From: Fictibacillus macauensis ZFHKF-1
GTDB taxonomy: Bacteria; Bacillota; Bacilli; Bacillales; Fictibacillaceae
DNA: 64,000 nucleotides
Direction of reading: 5' to 3'
Assembly: GCF_000269865.1 (NCBI RefSeq)
Contig: NZ_AKKV01000020.1
Location: 1-64,000, forward strand
How positions within the stretch are numbered: position 1 is the first letter of the stretch; every line of letters begins with the position of its first letter. A model generated the notes under the pieces. That model saw only the letters and a list, made by a program, of their open reading frames with translations. It was not told the origin of the DNA and did no database searches. The position numbers and the translations under genes are program-made. Of the stretch, positions 35,500-45,094 are shown piece after piece.

Positions 35500-36660
35500 A
35501 TGAACTCAGCGACGAAAGAACGTATTTTTTTATCTCCGCCCCATATGAGCGGAAAAGAACAACAGTATATTAATGAAGCTTTTGAATCAAATTGGATAGC
35601 TCCACTCGGTCCAAATGTTGATGCGTTTGAACAAGAAATGGCTTCTTATATAGGAAGTAAAGGAGCTAGTGCTGTAAGTTCTGGCACAGCTGCTATTCAT
35701 TTAGCCTTACGCTTACTCGGTGTAACCGCGGGCGATATCGTATTTTGTTCAAGCTTAACGTTTGTGGCAAGTGCAAATCCCATTTTGTATGAAGGAGCAA
35801 CACCGGTATTTATTGATTCTGAACCAGAAACATGGAATATGTCTCCTGATGCTTTGCAACGCGCATTTGCAGAAGCTAAACAACAAATGAAATTACCAAA
35901 GGCCGTTATTATTGTTCATTTGTACGGTCAAAGTGCAAAAATGGATGAATTAGTAGCCATTTGTAACTTTTATAACGTTCCTGTCATTGAAGATGCAGCA
36001 GAGTCATTGGGATCGACCTATAAAGGAAAGAAAAGTGGAACCATGGGTGACTTTGGTGTTTATTCATTTAACGGTAATAAGATTATTACCACATCTGGCG
36101 GAGGAATGCTTGTTTCCAATAACCTTGAGGCGCTAGAGCAAGCAAAATTTTTAGCTACACAAGCACGAGATGTGGCACCTTACTATCAGCATAGTACGAT
36201 GGGCCATAATTATCGAATGAGTAATCTACTAGCGGGTGTCGGACGAGCCCAATTAGCAGTATTAGAGCAACGGGTAATGAAAAGACGAGAAATCTTCCAA
36301 ACGTATAAAGAAGCTTTTGCAGAACAGACATTGATAACATTTATGCCTGAACTTCCTAATACTAGTAGCAATCGGTGGTTAACCACTGCAACGCTAAAAA
36401 GTGAAGAAAACGTTATCGAGATGATTGCTAGCTTAGAGAGCAAAAATATTGAAGCGAGACGCGTCTGGAAACCACTACATTTACAACCATTGTTTGCTTC
36501 ATGTGAATTTTATGCGCATGATTCTTCGTGCAGTGTAAGCGAACAGCTCTTTAAAACAGGAATTTGTTTACCATCTGGTTCTAGTTTGAGTGAATGTGAA
36601 CAGTCGTATGTGATTGCTAGTATGGAAGAAGTTTTTTTACAGAACGTTGTTGTAAAGTAA
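35500..36660 (+). CDS. epsN: PLP aminotransferase for bacillosamine synthesis (EpsN/PglE-like)
   Basis: A 386-aa DegT/DnrJ/EryC1-family enzyme that transfers an amino group to the 4-keto sugar made by EpsC. Visible features are SGTAAIHLALRLLGV (PLP phosphate binding), EDAAESLGSTY with the PLP-binding Asp, and SFNGNKIITTSGGGML with the catalytic Lys. The substrate-family signature SNWIAPLGPNVDAFE lies near residue 30. GGAGGAATAGCGC precedes ATG 35500. Together with EpsC and EpsM it completes the UDP-bacillosamine pathway. Confidence 0.93.
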   Translation: MNSATKERIFLSPPHMSGKEQQYINEAFESNWIAPLGPNVDAFEQEMASYIGSKGASAVSSGTAAIHLALRLLGVTAGDIVFCSSLTFVASANPILYEGATPVFIDSEPETWNMSPDALQRAFAEAKQQMKLPKAVIIVHLYGQSAKMDELVAICNFYNVPVIEDAAESLGSTYKGKKSGTMGDFGVYSFNGNKIITTSGGGMLVSNNLEALEQAKFLATQARDVAPYYQHSTMGHNYRMSNLLAGVGRAQLAVLEQRVMKRREIFQTYKEAFAEQTLITFMPELPNTSSNRWLTTATLKSEENVIEMIASLESKNIEARRVWKPLHLQPLFASCEFYAHDSSCSVSEQLFKTGICLPSGSSLSECEQSYVIASMEEVFLQNVVVK

Positions 36661-36716
36661 ATAGATAAAATGACCATCTCAGAAGAAAAATTGCATAGAT
36701 AGGATGAAGAGTAATC

Positions 36717-37907
36717 ATGAAACCACAATTATTATTTGTTATTGATTCTCTAGAAATTGCCGGTGCAGAAAAAAGCTTAGTATCACTACTCTCATTACTA
36801 GATTACACAAAATATGATGTTGATCTTATGCTTTTTGCACATGGTACGCCTCTGGAATCAATGGTTCCTGATTCCGTTACAATCCTGCCGGAGCTGCCTT
36901 ATATGACTTTTGCGAAGCTATCGTTAAAAGAGGCAGTGAAACAAGGAATAACACAGGGTAAGTTAAACCATTTAATGGCTCGTTTAAAATACTCCATTTC
37001 TATACGTAAACAAGCATATACAAGTTCTGAGCAGGCTCGTCTTTTCTGGAGTAGTGCGGCATCTTCCATAGAAGAAAACCCTAAAATGTATGATGTGGCC
37101 ATAAGTTATGCACAAGGGATTCCAACATTTTATGTGGCAGATAAAGTGAAAGCTAAGAAAAAGCTAGCTTGGGTGAATGCTAGTTATTATTTAAAAGATG
37201 TAGATCAGCGTTTTCAGGAACCTTATTATGAAACCTTTCAAAATATTGTATGTGTATCAGACTCAGCACAAGCGATTTTTCATGAAACGTTTCCAATGTT
37301 TCATGAAAAAACGACCGTCATTTACGATATAAATAATCCGGAATTAATACAAAGAATGTCTGAGGTCGGTCAAGGCTATGAGGATCATTTTACAGGAATT
37401 CGTTTGCTTACAATCGGCCGATTGACGGAAAGTAAAGGATATGATATCGCCTTAGACGTTGCAAAGCGATTGAAAGATCAAGGAGTAAACTTTCGATGGT
37501 ATGCCTTAGGAAAAGGACCATTACAAGCTGAACTTGAGGCGAAAATACAAGCTTATCAATTAGAGAATCATTTCATTTTACTTGGTGTTGACGTCAATCC
37601 ATATGGATTTATAAAAGAAGCTGATATTTATGTTCAAACCTCTCGTTCAGAAGGATTTGGTCTCGCCATTGCAGAGGCGCGAATGCTAAATGTACCGGTC
37701 GTGACGACGGAATTTGATGCGGTGTTTAATCAAATGGTTCACGAAAAAAATGGTCTTGTCGTTTCTATGCATGCAGACGGTGTTTTCGATGGAATCATGC
37801 GATTGCTGGATGATCACTTGCTTCGCCAACATATAATAGCCTACCTACAAGGCGAGAAAAAAGGGAATATAGAAGAACTATCGAAAGTGTATCAATTAAT
37901 TAAATGA
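36717..37907 (+). CDS. Glycosyltransferase, GT4 family, paralogue 2 of 4
   Basis: A 396-aa GT-B enzyme with the shared N-terminus (LLFVIDSLEIAGAEKSLVSLLSLLDYTKYDVD), VKAKKKLAWVNASYY, LTIGRLTESKGYDIAL and donor block NPYGFIKEADIYVQTSRSEGFGLAIAEARM. It is close to the enzyme at 32914 and to the two that follow. It sits 56 bp after epsN with AGGATGAAGAGTAATC upstream. Specificity is unknown. Confidence 0.85.
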   Translation: MKPQLLFVIDSLEIAGAEKSLVSLLSLLDYTKYDVDLMLFAHGTPLESMVPDSVTILPELPYMTFAKLSLKEAVKQGITQGKLNHLMARLKYSISIRKQAYTSSEQARLFWSSAASSIEENPKMYDVAISYAQGIPTFYVADKVKAKKKLAWVNASYYLKDVDQRFQEPYYETFQNIVCVSDSAQAIFHETFPMFHEKTTVIYDINNPELIQRMSEVGQGYEDHFTGIRLLTIGRLTESKGYDIALDVAKRLKDQGVNFRWYALGKGPLQAELEAKIQAYQLENHFILLGVDVNPYGFIKEADIYVQTSRSEGFGLAIAEARMLNVPVVTTEFDAVFNQMVHEKNGLVVSMHADGVFDGIMRLLDDHLLRQHIIAYLQGEKKGNIEELSKVYQLIK

Positions 37908-37914
37908 GGTCATC

Positions 37915-39111
37915 ATGAAGAAAAAAAAGATAGTATTTATGGCGATTACAATGAACATTGGTGGAACAGAAAAAGCATTGCTTTCGTTATTAGAAGCAAT
38001 CCCTCAAGACTCGTATGATATTACATTACTTCTATTAGAGAAAAAGGGCGGTTTTTTAGCTGATTTACCTGCTCATGTTACAGTGAAAACCGTTGATCAT
38101 TATGAAGAAATAGCTGCAGCCCTGCATGAGGCTCCAATCACGAATATGAAAAATGAATGGAGACAACGGCAATACAAACAAGCATGTATTACAGCGATGT
38201 ATGCGCTAATAAGTAAGTGGAGAAAAGAACGGAGTTTATTTTATAAGCATTTATTGCGACGCCATCCAAAGGAACAAGAAGAATATGATTTAGCTGTAGC
38301 GTATGCTGGTCCGATGGAATTGATCACCTACTATATTGCTAACCACGTTAAAGCCAAGGTCAAGGTTCAGTGGATTCATTTTGACATTTCTAAAATCGGA
38401 TTCAACCCCTCTTTTGCGAAAAGATGGTATCCGTTCTTTCAAAAAATATTTATCGTTTCACAAGAAGGGAAAGCCAAATTAAATCGAGTATTGCCGCAAG
38501 TGAAGGAACGTACCGATGTTTTTACAAATATGATCTCTAAAGCGGCTCTCTTAAAAGCAAGTGAGGAGGAGTCTGTGTTTGTCGATCATTTTCAAGGGAT
38601 CACACTTGTAACAGTGGGGCGCTTAAGCTTAGAAAAAGGACAAGATATGGCGATCTCTGTAACCGCAAAACTACGAAAAGAAGGCTATCCGATTCGCTGG
38701 TACTGTATAGGAGAAGGCAATGCACGAGCAACCTACGAGCAACTGATTCGTGAAGCTAAATTGGAAGAATCATTTCACCTAGTAGGGGCAACGACGAATC
38801 CTTACCCTTATATGAAAGCTTGTGACGTGTATGTACAACCTTCGCGACATGAAGGTTATTGCATTACACTCTCAGAGGCAAAATGTTTTCACGTGCCGAT
38901 CGTCACAACAGATTTTACGGGAGCAAGCGAACAAATTAGGCATGAACAGACAGGAATCATTGTGCCACCTACAGAAGAGGGACTTTACGAAGGGTTGAAA
39001 AAACTTTTAGATCATCCTGAACGCTGGGCTAGCTTTCGTAACGAATTAATGAACGAAGCTGAAAATAAAGCAGAGTCACAAACTGTGCATCAATTATTGA
39101 ATCTCATGTAA
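37915..39111 (+). CDS. Glycosyltransferase, GT4 family, paralogue 3 of 4
   Basis: A 398-aa GT-B enzyme: IVFMAITMNIGGTEKALLSLLEAI, VKAKVKVQWIHFDIS, LVTVGRLSLEKGQDMAISV and NPYPYMKACDVYVQPSRHEGYCITLSEAKC. It is most similar to the next gene, sharing the RHEGYC donor motif and the W(Y)C.GEG.AR.(T/L)YEQ block. It lies 7 bp after the preceding transferase gene. Confidence 0.85.
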   Translation: MKKKKIVFMAITMNIGGTEKALLSLLEAIPQDSYDITLLLLEKKGGFLADLPAHVTVKTVDHYEEIAAALHEAPITNMKNEWRQRQYKQACITAMYALISKWRKERSLFYKHLLRRHPKEQEEYDLAVAYAGPMELITYYIANHVKAKVKVQWIHFDISKIGFNPSFAKRWYPFFQKIFIVSQEGKAKLNRVLPQVKERTDVFTNMISKAALLKASEEESVFVDHFQGITLVTVGRLSLEKGQDMAISVTAKLRKEGYPIRWYCIGEGNARATYEQLIREAKLEESFHLVGATTNPYPYMKACDVYVQPSRHEGYCITLSEAKCFHVPIVTTDFTGASEQIRHEQTGIIVPPTEEGLYEGLKKLLDHPERWASFRNELMNEAENKAESQTVHQLLNLM

Positions 39112-39162
39112 GCGGTGAAACAGTCGTTCTTAAAGGTCAGGAAAAAAGAAAGGTGTGCGTCG

Positions 39163-40308
39163 GTGAAACGAGTCGTTTTTATGATTTCAAGTATGAGAAT
39201 AGGCGGCGTTGAAAAGTCTTTGCTTTCTTTACTGTCGACGCTATCGCCACAAGATTATGACGTAACCATTATGATGCTAGAAAAACAAGGTGAATTGCTA
39301 GGTGAGTTGCCTTCTTGGGTGAAAGTAGTAGAAACTGACTGGTATTCAACAATAAAACCAGTAATTACAGATCCACCGCAAGTATCATTGAAACGGTATT
39401 TGAAAAAAGGGAAGATCGTTGCTGCCATTGAATTTGTAGCTACGTATTTATGGTCCAAGTATAAGAATGATCGCTATGCATTTTATAAACAGGTCATGAA
39501 AAAAGTACCATACGTTAAAGACTCGTATGATATCGCCATTTCTTACCAAGGGCCCACTGATCTATTAGACTTCTATGTTGGTCATCGTATGAAGGCACAA
39601 CATAAGATTGCTTGGGTTCATTTCGATGTTCAAAAGCATGCAATTAATGAGCAATTATATGAAAAGCTGTATCAACAGTTTCAACGAATTTATATTGTTT
39701 CAAAGGAAGCTAAGATGCAACTAGAACAAAAAGTACCGAGTACAGTTGGGAAAACAGAAGTGAAGTTAAACCATATTGCAAAAGATGAAATTATACGACA
39801 AGCACAAGAAGTGATTACGTTTGATTATGAGTTCGAGGGCTTTAAAATTGTTACAGTTGGTCGGTTGTCATATGAAAAAGGACAAGATTTGGGCATTTCG
39901 GTATTAAAACGACTGAAAACAGCTGGCTATAAGGTGCGTTGGTATTGTGTAGGGGAAGGCGATGCGCGTGCGTTGTACGAACAACAAATTAAGGAGCATT
40001 CTTTGGAAGACGACTTTATTTTAGTAGGCGCTAAAAAAAATCCCTATCCTTACATAGCACAAAGTGATTTGTACGTTCAAACTTCTCGTCATGAAGGCTA
40101 CTGCTTAACGTTAGCAGAGGCTCGCTGTTTGCATAAAACAATTGTTACGACCGATTTTAGTGGAGCAAGAGAGCAATTAGAACATGAACCTTACGCTACA
40201 ATTCTACCATTTGATGAGACAGCAATGTATGAGGAGATAAAAGCAATTCTTACAGATCAGCAAGTGGATATGAAACACTTAAATAATAAAAGAGGAACGC
40301 ATGTATGA
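39163..40308 (+). CDS. Glycosyltransferase, GT4 family, paralogue 4 of 4
   Basis: A 381-aa GT-B enzyme: MKRVVFMISSMRIGGVEKSL at the start, MKAQHKIAWVHFDVQK, IVTVGRLSYEKGQDLGISV and NPYPYIAQSDLYVQTSRHEGYCLTLAEARC. GTG 39163 is preferred because AAAGGTG lies 8 nt upstream and the resulting N-terminus aligns with the paralogues. The frame opens earlier at GTG 39115, which has no good site. The stop overlaps the flippase start. Confidence 0.84.
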   Translation: MKRVVFMISSMRIGGVEKSLLSLLSTLSPQDYDVTIMMLEKQGELLGELPSWVKVVETDWYSTIKPVITDPPQVSLKRYLKKGKIVAAIEFVATYLWSKYKNDRYAFYKQVMKKVPYVKDSYDIAISYQGPTDLLDFYVGHRMKAQHKIAWVHFDVQKHAINEQLYEKLYQQFQRIYIVSKEAKMQLEQKVPSTVGKTEVKLNHIAKDEIIRQAQEVITFDYEFEGFKIVTVGRLSYEKGQDLGISVLKRLKTAGYKVRWYCVGEGDARALYEQQIKEHSLEDDFILVGAKKNPYPYIAQSDLYVQTSRHEGYCLTLAEARCLHKTIVTTDFSGAREQLEHEPYATILPFDETAMYEEIKAILTDQQVDMKHLNNKRGTHV

Positions 40309-41852
40309 GAACAAATCTCTCTTTACGAAATATTGGTGTTAGTCTATTATCACAAATCGTTTTAGTCGTACTAGGCTTTGTTTCACGAAAAGTATTTTTA
40401 GACAGTTTAGGCATTGAATATTTAGGAATCAACGGTTTATTAACGAATGTACTTTCGGTAATGGCTTTAGTGGAAAGTGGAATCGGGATTAGCATTGTCT
40501 ATAATTTATACAAACCACTAGCGGAACAAAACGAACCTAAGATTATTGCCCTCGTTCAATTGTATAAGAAAGCATACAGCGGTTTAGCGGCAATTGTTCT
40601 AATTATTAGTGCAGCTTTATATCCATTTCTCGGTTATATTATGAAAGGCTCCGATTCTATCGCTTTTCTGTGGATTATTTATTCTTTGTTTGTAGCAAAA
40701 AACATCGTGTCTTATTTAAATGCACATAAGTGGTCACTGATCAACGCAGATCAACGAGGGTATGTTCTCGCACTGGCCAACTTATTATTTCAAGTAATTA
40801 CTAATGTTAGTAAGATTGTTGTTTTAGTGCTTACAAAAAACTTTATACTATATTTAGCAATTGAGTTTGTGCTTTATGTTCTTCAAAACATGTATAACGG
40901 CCGTATTGTAAACAAGCGCTATCCGTATATAAAAACAAAAAAGAAATACAAAGTGGATCACGAAACAAAAGAAAATTTAAAAACAAATGTAAAAGCGATG
41001 TTTTTACATAATATTGGCGGTTTTCTTGTGTTTGGTACAACCAATATTTTAATTTCCATTTTTATTAATGTAGCAACAGTTGGTTTGTATTCAAACTATA
41101 CGATGATTATTCAACAATTAGAAGCTTTATTGTTACCTGTTCTCGGAGGAATTAGTAATAGTGTCGGCAATTTAATTGCAACCGAATCAGTCGAGAAAAA
41201 TTATGCTATATTTAAAGTTTCATATTTTGTAAACTTTTGGATTTACTCGATAGCGGTTGTTTTTTTATACAACGTGTTAGAACCCTTTATCAATTGGTGG
41301 TTAGGACGGGGATTACTTCTCGCTAATATTACATTTATCCTTGTTTTAGTCAACTTCTACCTTACAGGTCTACGCAACTCTATATCAACGTTTAAAAACA
41401 AAGCGGGGTTGTTTGCTCAAGATCGTTATGCACCTATTATTGAAGGTGTTATTAACTTAGGAAGTGCTTTAATCTTTGTTCATTATTTAGGATTGGCTGG
41501 TATTTTTTTAGGAACGCTCCTTAGTAATCTAGCAACAGTATTTTTTACACAGCCGATTATCGTATACAAACATTTATTTAAGAAGCCTGTCATTTCTTAC
41601 TATTATCGATATGGTTTGTATACGGCATTAACGGTATTGTGTTGTTATGGTGTTCATCTGTCGGGATTATGGCTAGGCGAGGGTTCGACATTTATGATGA
41701 TTATGTACAAGGCGATTCTTAGTTTGCTATTACCGAACGCATTGTATGTCGCGCTCTTTTATCGAAGCGCTGATTTTACAATGATTAAAACGATTGCTCT
41801 TTCCAAAATAAAAGGAACGCGTCGTTTTATGAAAAACAAGCAAGCAGTATAA
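40305..41852 (+). CDS. Oligosaccharide flippase (Wzx/MurJ-type superfamily, EpsK-like role)
   Basis: A 515-aa integral membrane protein with 12-14 predicted helices that should flip lipid-linked repeat units outward. The N-terminus (NIGVSLLSQIVLVVLGFVSRKVFLDSLGIEYLGINGLL) is the usual start of polysaccharide-export flippases. Other conserved segments are VESGIGISIVYNLYKPLAE and FVNFWIYSIAVVFLYNVLEPFINWWLG. It overlaps the preceding gene by 4 bp. With EpsG it defines a Wzx/Wzy pathway. Confidence 0.88.
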   Translation: MRTNLSLRNIGVSLLSQIVLVVLGFVSRKVFLDSLGIEYLGINGLLTNVLSVMALVESGIGISIVYNLYKPLAEQNEPKIIALVQLYKKAYSGLAAIVLIISAALYPFLGYIMKGSDSIAFLWIIYSLFVAKNIVSYLNAHKWSLINADQRGYVLALANLLFQVITNVSKIVVLVLTKNFILYLAIEFVLYVLQNMYNGRIVNKRYPYIKTKKKYKVDHETKENLKTNVKAMFLHNIGGFLVFGTTNILISIFINVATVGLYSNYTMIIQQLEALLLPVLGGISNSVGNLIATESVEKNYAIFKVSYFVNFWIYSIAVVFLYNVLEPFINWWLGRGLLLANITFILVLVNFYLTGLRNSISTFKNKAGLFAQDRYAPIIEGVINLGSALIFVHYLGLAGIFLGTLLSNLATVFFTQPIIVYKHLFKKPVISYYYRYGLYTALTVLCCYGVHLSGLWLGEGSTFMMIMYKAILSLLLPNALYVALFYRSADFTMIKTIALSKIKGTRRFMKNKQAV

Positions 41853-41875
41853 ACGTCTTTGAAAAGAGGTGCAAA

Positions 41876-42946
41876 ATGGAATTAACAAAAAAAGAAGTTG
41901 CCATGTTAAAAGGTGCGGCTATACTCGGCATGCTTAGTCTCCATTTATTTTGTCGAAAAGAAGTGAGTGGTCTTTACGATGTATTTCCAACGATTCATCA
42001 TGTGCCTCTCGTCTATTATTTAGGATTATTTGGTGATGTGTGCGTACCTATTTTCTGTTTTGCAAGTGGTTATGGTTTATATGCTAGCTATCAATCGAAT
42101 GAAAAGAAATTGCAAGGAAAACCGATGTTTCAACGTATATTAAAGTTGCTTATTAACTTTTGGGTAATCTTATTGCTGTTTATTGTGCTAGGTTATGTTA
42201 TGAACAATCCAACGCTTACAGAAGGCGGCTTTAAAGCGTTTCTCCTAAATGCGTCCTTATTATCAAATAGTTACAATGGCGCATGGTGGTTTTTACAAAC
42301 ATACGTTTTACTCGTACTGACAGCCTCTTTCTTATTTCGCTGGGTGCAACGAACCTCACCTCGAACCGTTATAAGTGTTCTATTGTTAGTGTATATCGTT
42401 AGCTATATACAACGAATTAAACAAGTGGTTATTTTAGATAATGAATGGGTTTGGATTGTTACAAATGCCATTGTTCTTTATGGAACGTCATTGTTACCAT
42501 TTTTAGTTGGTGCACTTTTTTATAAAGAAAAGTACTATTCTCGGTTCGTAAGCTGGGCTATGAAGCTACCCTTTAAAAATGCACTTGCGGGGTGTGCCAT
42601 CGTAGGCTTAATTGTCCTTCATGCGTTTATTGAATCGTTATTTATTGCACCGTTTATTGCCATTGTTTTTATTTGTTGCTTCAGTTTTATAAAAAAGCCA
42701 GCCTTTATTCAACGAGCCTTCCACTATTTAGGTGATCATTCAACGAATATATGGCTTGTGCATATGTTTTTATACGGATCTTTTTTTACAGAACTCGTTT
42801 TTGCACCAAAATATCCAGTTCTTATTTTAGCTTGGTTAGTGTTGTTAAGCCTAGCATGTTCATATGCAGTGAAATGGATTGTTACACCCATTCAACGATT
42901 TGTAACGCAACAGAAACAGTCTGTAACGAAAGCTGTTCAACAATAA
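41876..42946 (+). CDS. Membrane acyltransferase (acyltransferase 3 family)
   Basis: A 356-aa multi-pass protein with about ten helices, of the family that O-acetylates surface polysaccharides. The N-terminal MLKGAAILGMLSLHLFCRK carries the conserved His after the first helix, and FWVILLLFIVLGYV and GAWWFLQTYVLLVL follow. It is likely to add O-acetyl groups to the exported polymer; an acyl group other than acetyl is possible. It is the last gene of the operon, before a strong terminator. Confidence 0.83.
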   Translation: MELTKKEVAMLKGAAILGMLSLHLFCRKEVSGLYDVFPTIHHVPLVYYLGLFGDVCVPIFCFASGYGLYASYQSNEKKLQGKPMFQRILKLLINFWVILLLFIVLGYVMNNPTLTEGGFKAFLLNASLLSNSYNGAWWFLQTYVLLVLTASFLFRWVQRTSPRTVISVLLLVYIVSYIQRIKQVVILDNEWVWIVTNAIVLYGTSLLPFLVGALFYKEKYYSRFVSWAMKLPFKNALAGCAIVGLIVLHAFIESLFIAPFIAIVFICCFSFIKKPAFIQRAFHYLGDHSTNIWLVHMFLYGSFFTELVFAPKYPVLILAWLVLLSLACSYAVKWIVTPIQRFVTQQKQSVTKAVQQ

Positions 42947-42948
42947 AA

Positions 42949-42982
42949 CAAAAGCTCATGAATTCATGAGCTTTTGTTTTTT
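42949..42982. terminator. Bidirectional terminator ending the polysaccharide operon
   Basis: CAAAAGCTCATGAA (42949-42962) pairs with TTCATGAGCTTTTG (42963-42976), then TTTTTTTT. A-rich sequence on the left lets it also terminate the convergent reverse-strand gene, whose stop is at 42983. Confidence 0.92.
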
Positions 42983-45094
42983 TTATGGTAGTAACACTTG
43001 ATCAACGATATTGTTCATTTTTACATGTTGTGAGGCAAGTTTGCTAACCGTTTTGTTTAGAATATTGTCTTTAAAAATCAATGGAGTTGTTGGTGAAATT
43101 AAAGTAGCAAGAATAGCAGTAATCGGTAGATTGCTCGTGAAAGTATTGTTTGTAATAACGACTTGAGTTGCTGAAAACTGGGCCCATAAATCGAGAATTG
43201 GCGTTGTGCCATTTGTTAGTGTGTAAATAAATTCATTGTTTGTAATCTCCATTCTCCCACCAATCACTTGACTAGTTAGTGCTTTACTGGCGGTATTACT
43301 GACAAATAAACAATGAGCTAGTCGTAATAAGGCAATTGGAGCATCTAAATAAAATAAATCATAACCACTCCATTGAAAGAAACAATTGTTGAATATTAGA
43401 CGGGAAGCAGGATTGGTACCATAGGTTAACGTACCACAATTAACGAAGCGACAGCCGTTATACGTTCCAGCCGGTAAGCCGGTAAGCCGTCCTTCACGAT
43501 GTTTAATATTAATAAAAGACACATTAGTAAGCTGCCAATCATGGGCAGCTGGAGGAGCAGCTGTAAAGGCTTCAATACCGTTTCCTTCGAATGTACAATC
43601 TGCAATTATTTGCGGTTCAATGCTAAAAATAAGAGGCGATCCTAGATTTGGAGTTACATTGGAAAATTCTGCATCAAAAAGAAAGGTACTGCTTGTTAGT
43701 TGAGAAGAATAGGCTTTTGTTTTATTAAAATTAATCGGTGAATTATAAAAACGACAGTGGTTAATAGAAGCAGGTTTCGTATCCATTAATTGCACACGAC
43801 AGTTATCTAGATGATTAGTGGAAAACTGACATTCACCTGATAGCAGGGTACTTGTATTAATGAAGTAATTGTTCGTAACACAGGCTTGATCCACTTCACT
43901 ATTGATGGTAAACACTCCACCTACAAAGCGGTTATTCGTTAAAGAGAGGTGACGTCCAGCAACAGCGACAAAACTATAATTGTTGTTATACACGTTATTT
44001 TGATCAATATAAATAAATTGGTTGATATCATAACCATCTTCTACGTCAATGGCAGCTTCTGGTGCAGTACCTGAAATATGATGGATATGACAATTTCGTA
44101 CAGTAAAGTATCTGGCTCCGCATATGGAAACACCTTGACGCCGACAATGATGAATGTGACATAACTCAACGGAACAATGCGAAGAAAATTCGGGAGTTCG
44201 AATCGTAAGCGTATTTCCCGAAGGCGAAGGAAGAGTTGCTTGATGAAGAACTACACGAGCGAAGCTTGCCCCTGTTGGAAGGGTAACGGTATCAAAAAAG
44301 TGTACGTTTGTCACGGCACTAAGAAATGAGGCATTACTAGTATAGAAAATAACATCGTACATATCCGTTGTTATTTCTGAACCTACACCACCATAACTGT
44401 CGCCAAACAAACCAAAAAAACCGACAGCAATCATATCAGGAACGATGGGAATGGCTTCTTTTGTACGAATACGCCCCATGTTAGCTTCAAGCGTTCCATT
44501 TGAAACATTTACTGACCCAGGTTCTACATTTTTTATGAATGTTTGAATCGTATCGTTAATACCACCATAAGAAGTGAGCGCAATAATAGCGTCTCCGGTT
44601 GTGTTACAAATTTCTAGATGATCGATTTCAATCATTTGTAGTTTGTTTTTTAATTCAATACCCATACCAAACTCATGTGTGCCACCACTTCCATAATTAT
44701 GAGTATACCGATCGCCTTCTAATTTACCATTCGTAATACGAACATTGATTTGATTAGCTTTTAGAGAAATGATGGCATAACTCGGCAAGCTGTTATCACG
44801 AATGCGTAGCGTTGCGCCACCTAAATTGAAGGTCATAAAGCTTTGCGGTATGAGTGGATTGGTTTCATCAATTAGATACGTTCCTTTAGGCAAAACAAGT
44901 TCTGTATAATTTTGTTTTGATGCCCATAAGAAAGCGGCGTTTATGCCTTTGGAAGTATTAACAGCATCACTTCCATCATTTTTAACATTCCAACGTTTTA
45001 ATTCTAATAGATAACTACTCATAAAGAGACTAGCTCTTTGGAAATCATTATTGTTATTGTCATCATAGATGACACCCCTATCTATTTCTAACAT
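42983..45094 (-). CDS. Right-handed beta-helix (pectate-lyase-fold) protein
   Basis: A 703-aa protein with no signal peptide. Residues about 35-75 (WNVKNDGSDAVNTSKGINAAFLWA, then LVLPKGTYLID) match the start of pectate-lyase-3/phage-tailspike folds. The remainder shows many N-N-x-F/I-type repeats (TNNRFVGG, TNNYFINT, DNCRVQL, TNNEFIYT, TNNTFTSN) as in stacked beta-helix rungs. It resembles the phage-derived YobO type. It could cleave or bind the local polysaccharide, or be a spore or envelope surface protein. ATG 45094 has no clear ribosome site. ATG 45022 is an alternative that would remove an Asn-rich start. Confidence 0.72.
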   Translation of the reverse strand: MLEIDRGVIYDDNNNNDFQRASLFMSSYLLELKRWNVKNDGSDAVNTSKGINAAFLWASKQNYTELVLPKGTYLIDETNPLIPQSFMTFNLGGATLRIRDNSLPSYAIISLKANQINVRITNGKLEGDRYTHNYGSGGTHEFGMGIELKNKLQMIEIDHLEICNTTGDAIIALTSYGGINDTIQTFIKNVEPGSVNVSNGTLEANMGRIRTKEAIPIVPDMIAVGFFGLFGDSYGGVGSEITTDMYDVIFYTSNASFLSAVTNVHFFDTVTLPTGASFARVVLHQATLPSPSGNTLTIRTPEFSSHCSVELCHIHHCRRQGVSICGARYFTVRNCHIHHISGTAPEAAIDVEDGYDINQFIYIDQNNVYNNNYSFVAVAGRHLSLTNNRFVGGVFTINSEVDQACVTNNYFINTSTLLSGECQFSTNHLDNCRVQLMDTKPASINHCRFYNSPINFNKTKAYSSQLTSSTFLFDAEFSNVTPNLGSPLIFSIEPQIIADCTFEGNGIEAFTAAPPAAHDWQLTNVSFINIKHREGRLTGLPAGTYNGCRFVNCGTLTYGTNPASRLIFNNCFFQWSGYDLFYLDAPIALLRLAHCLFVSNTASKALTSQVIGGRMEITNNEFIYTLTNGTTPILDLWAQFSATQVVITNNTFTSNLPITAILATLISPTTPLIFKDNILNKTVSKLASQHVKMNNIVDQVLLP

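Noticed and set aside
42983-45094. Prophage fragment
   Set aside because: The beta-helix protein resembles phage appendage proteins, but no other phage gene, integrase or attachment repeat is nearby, so only the fold similarity is reported.
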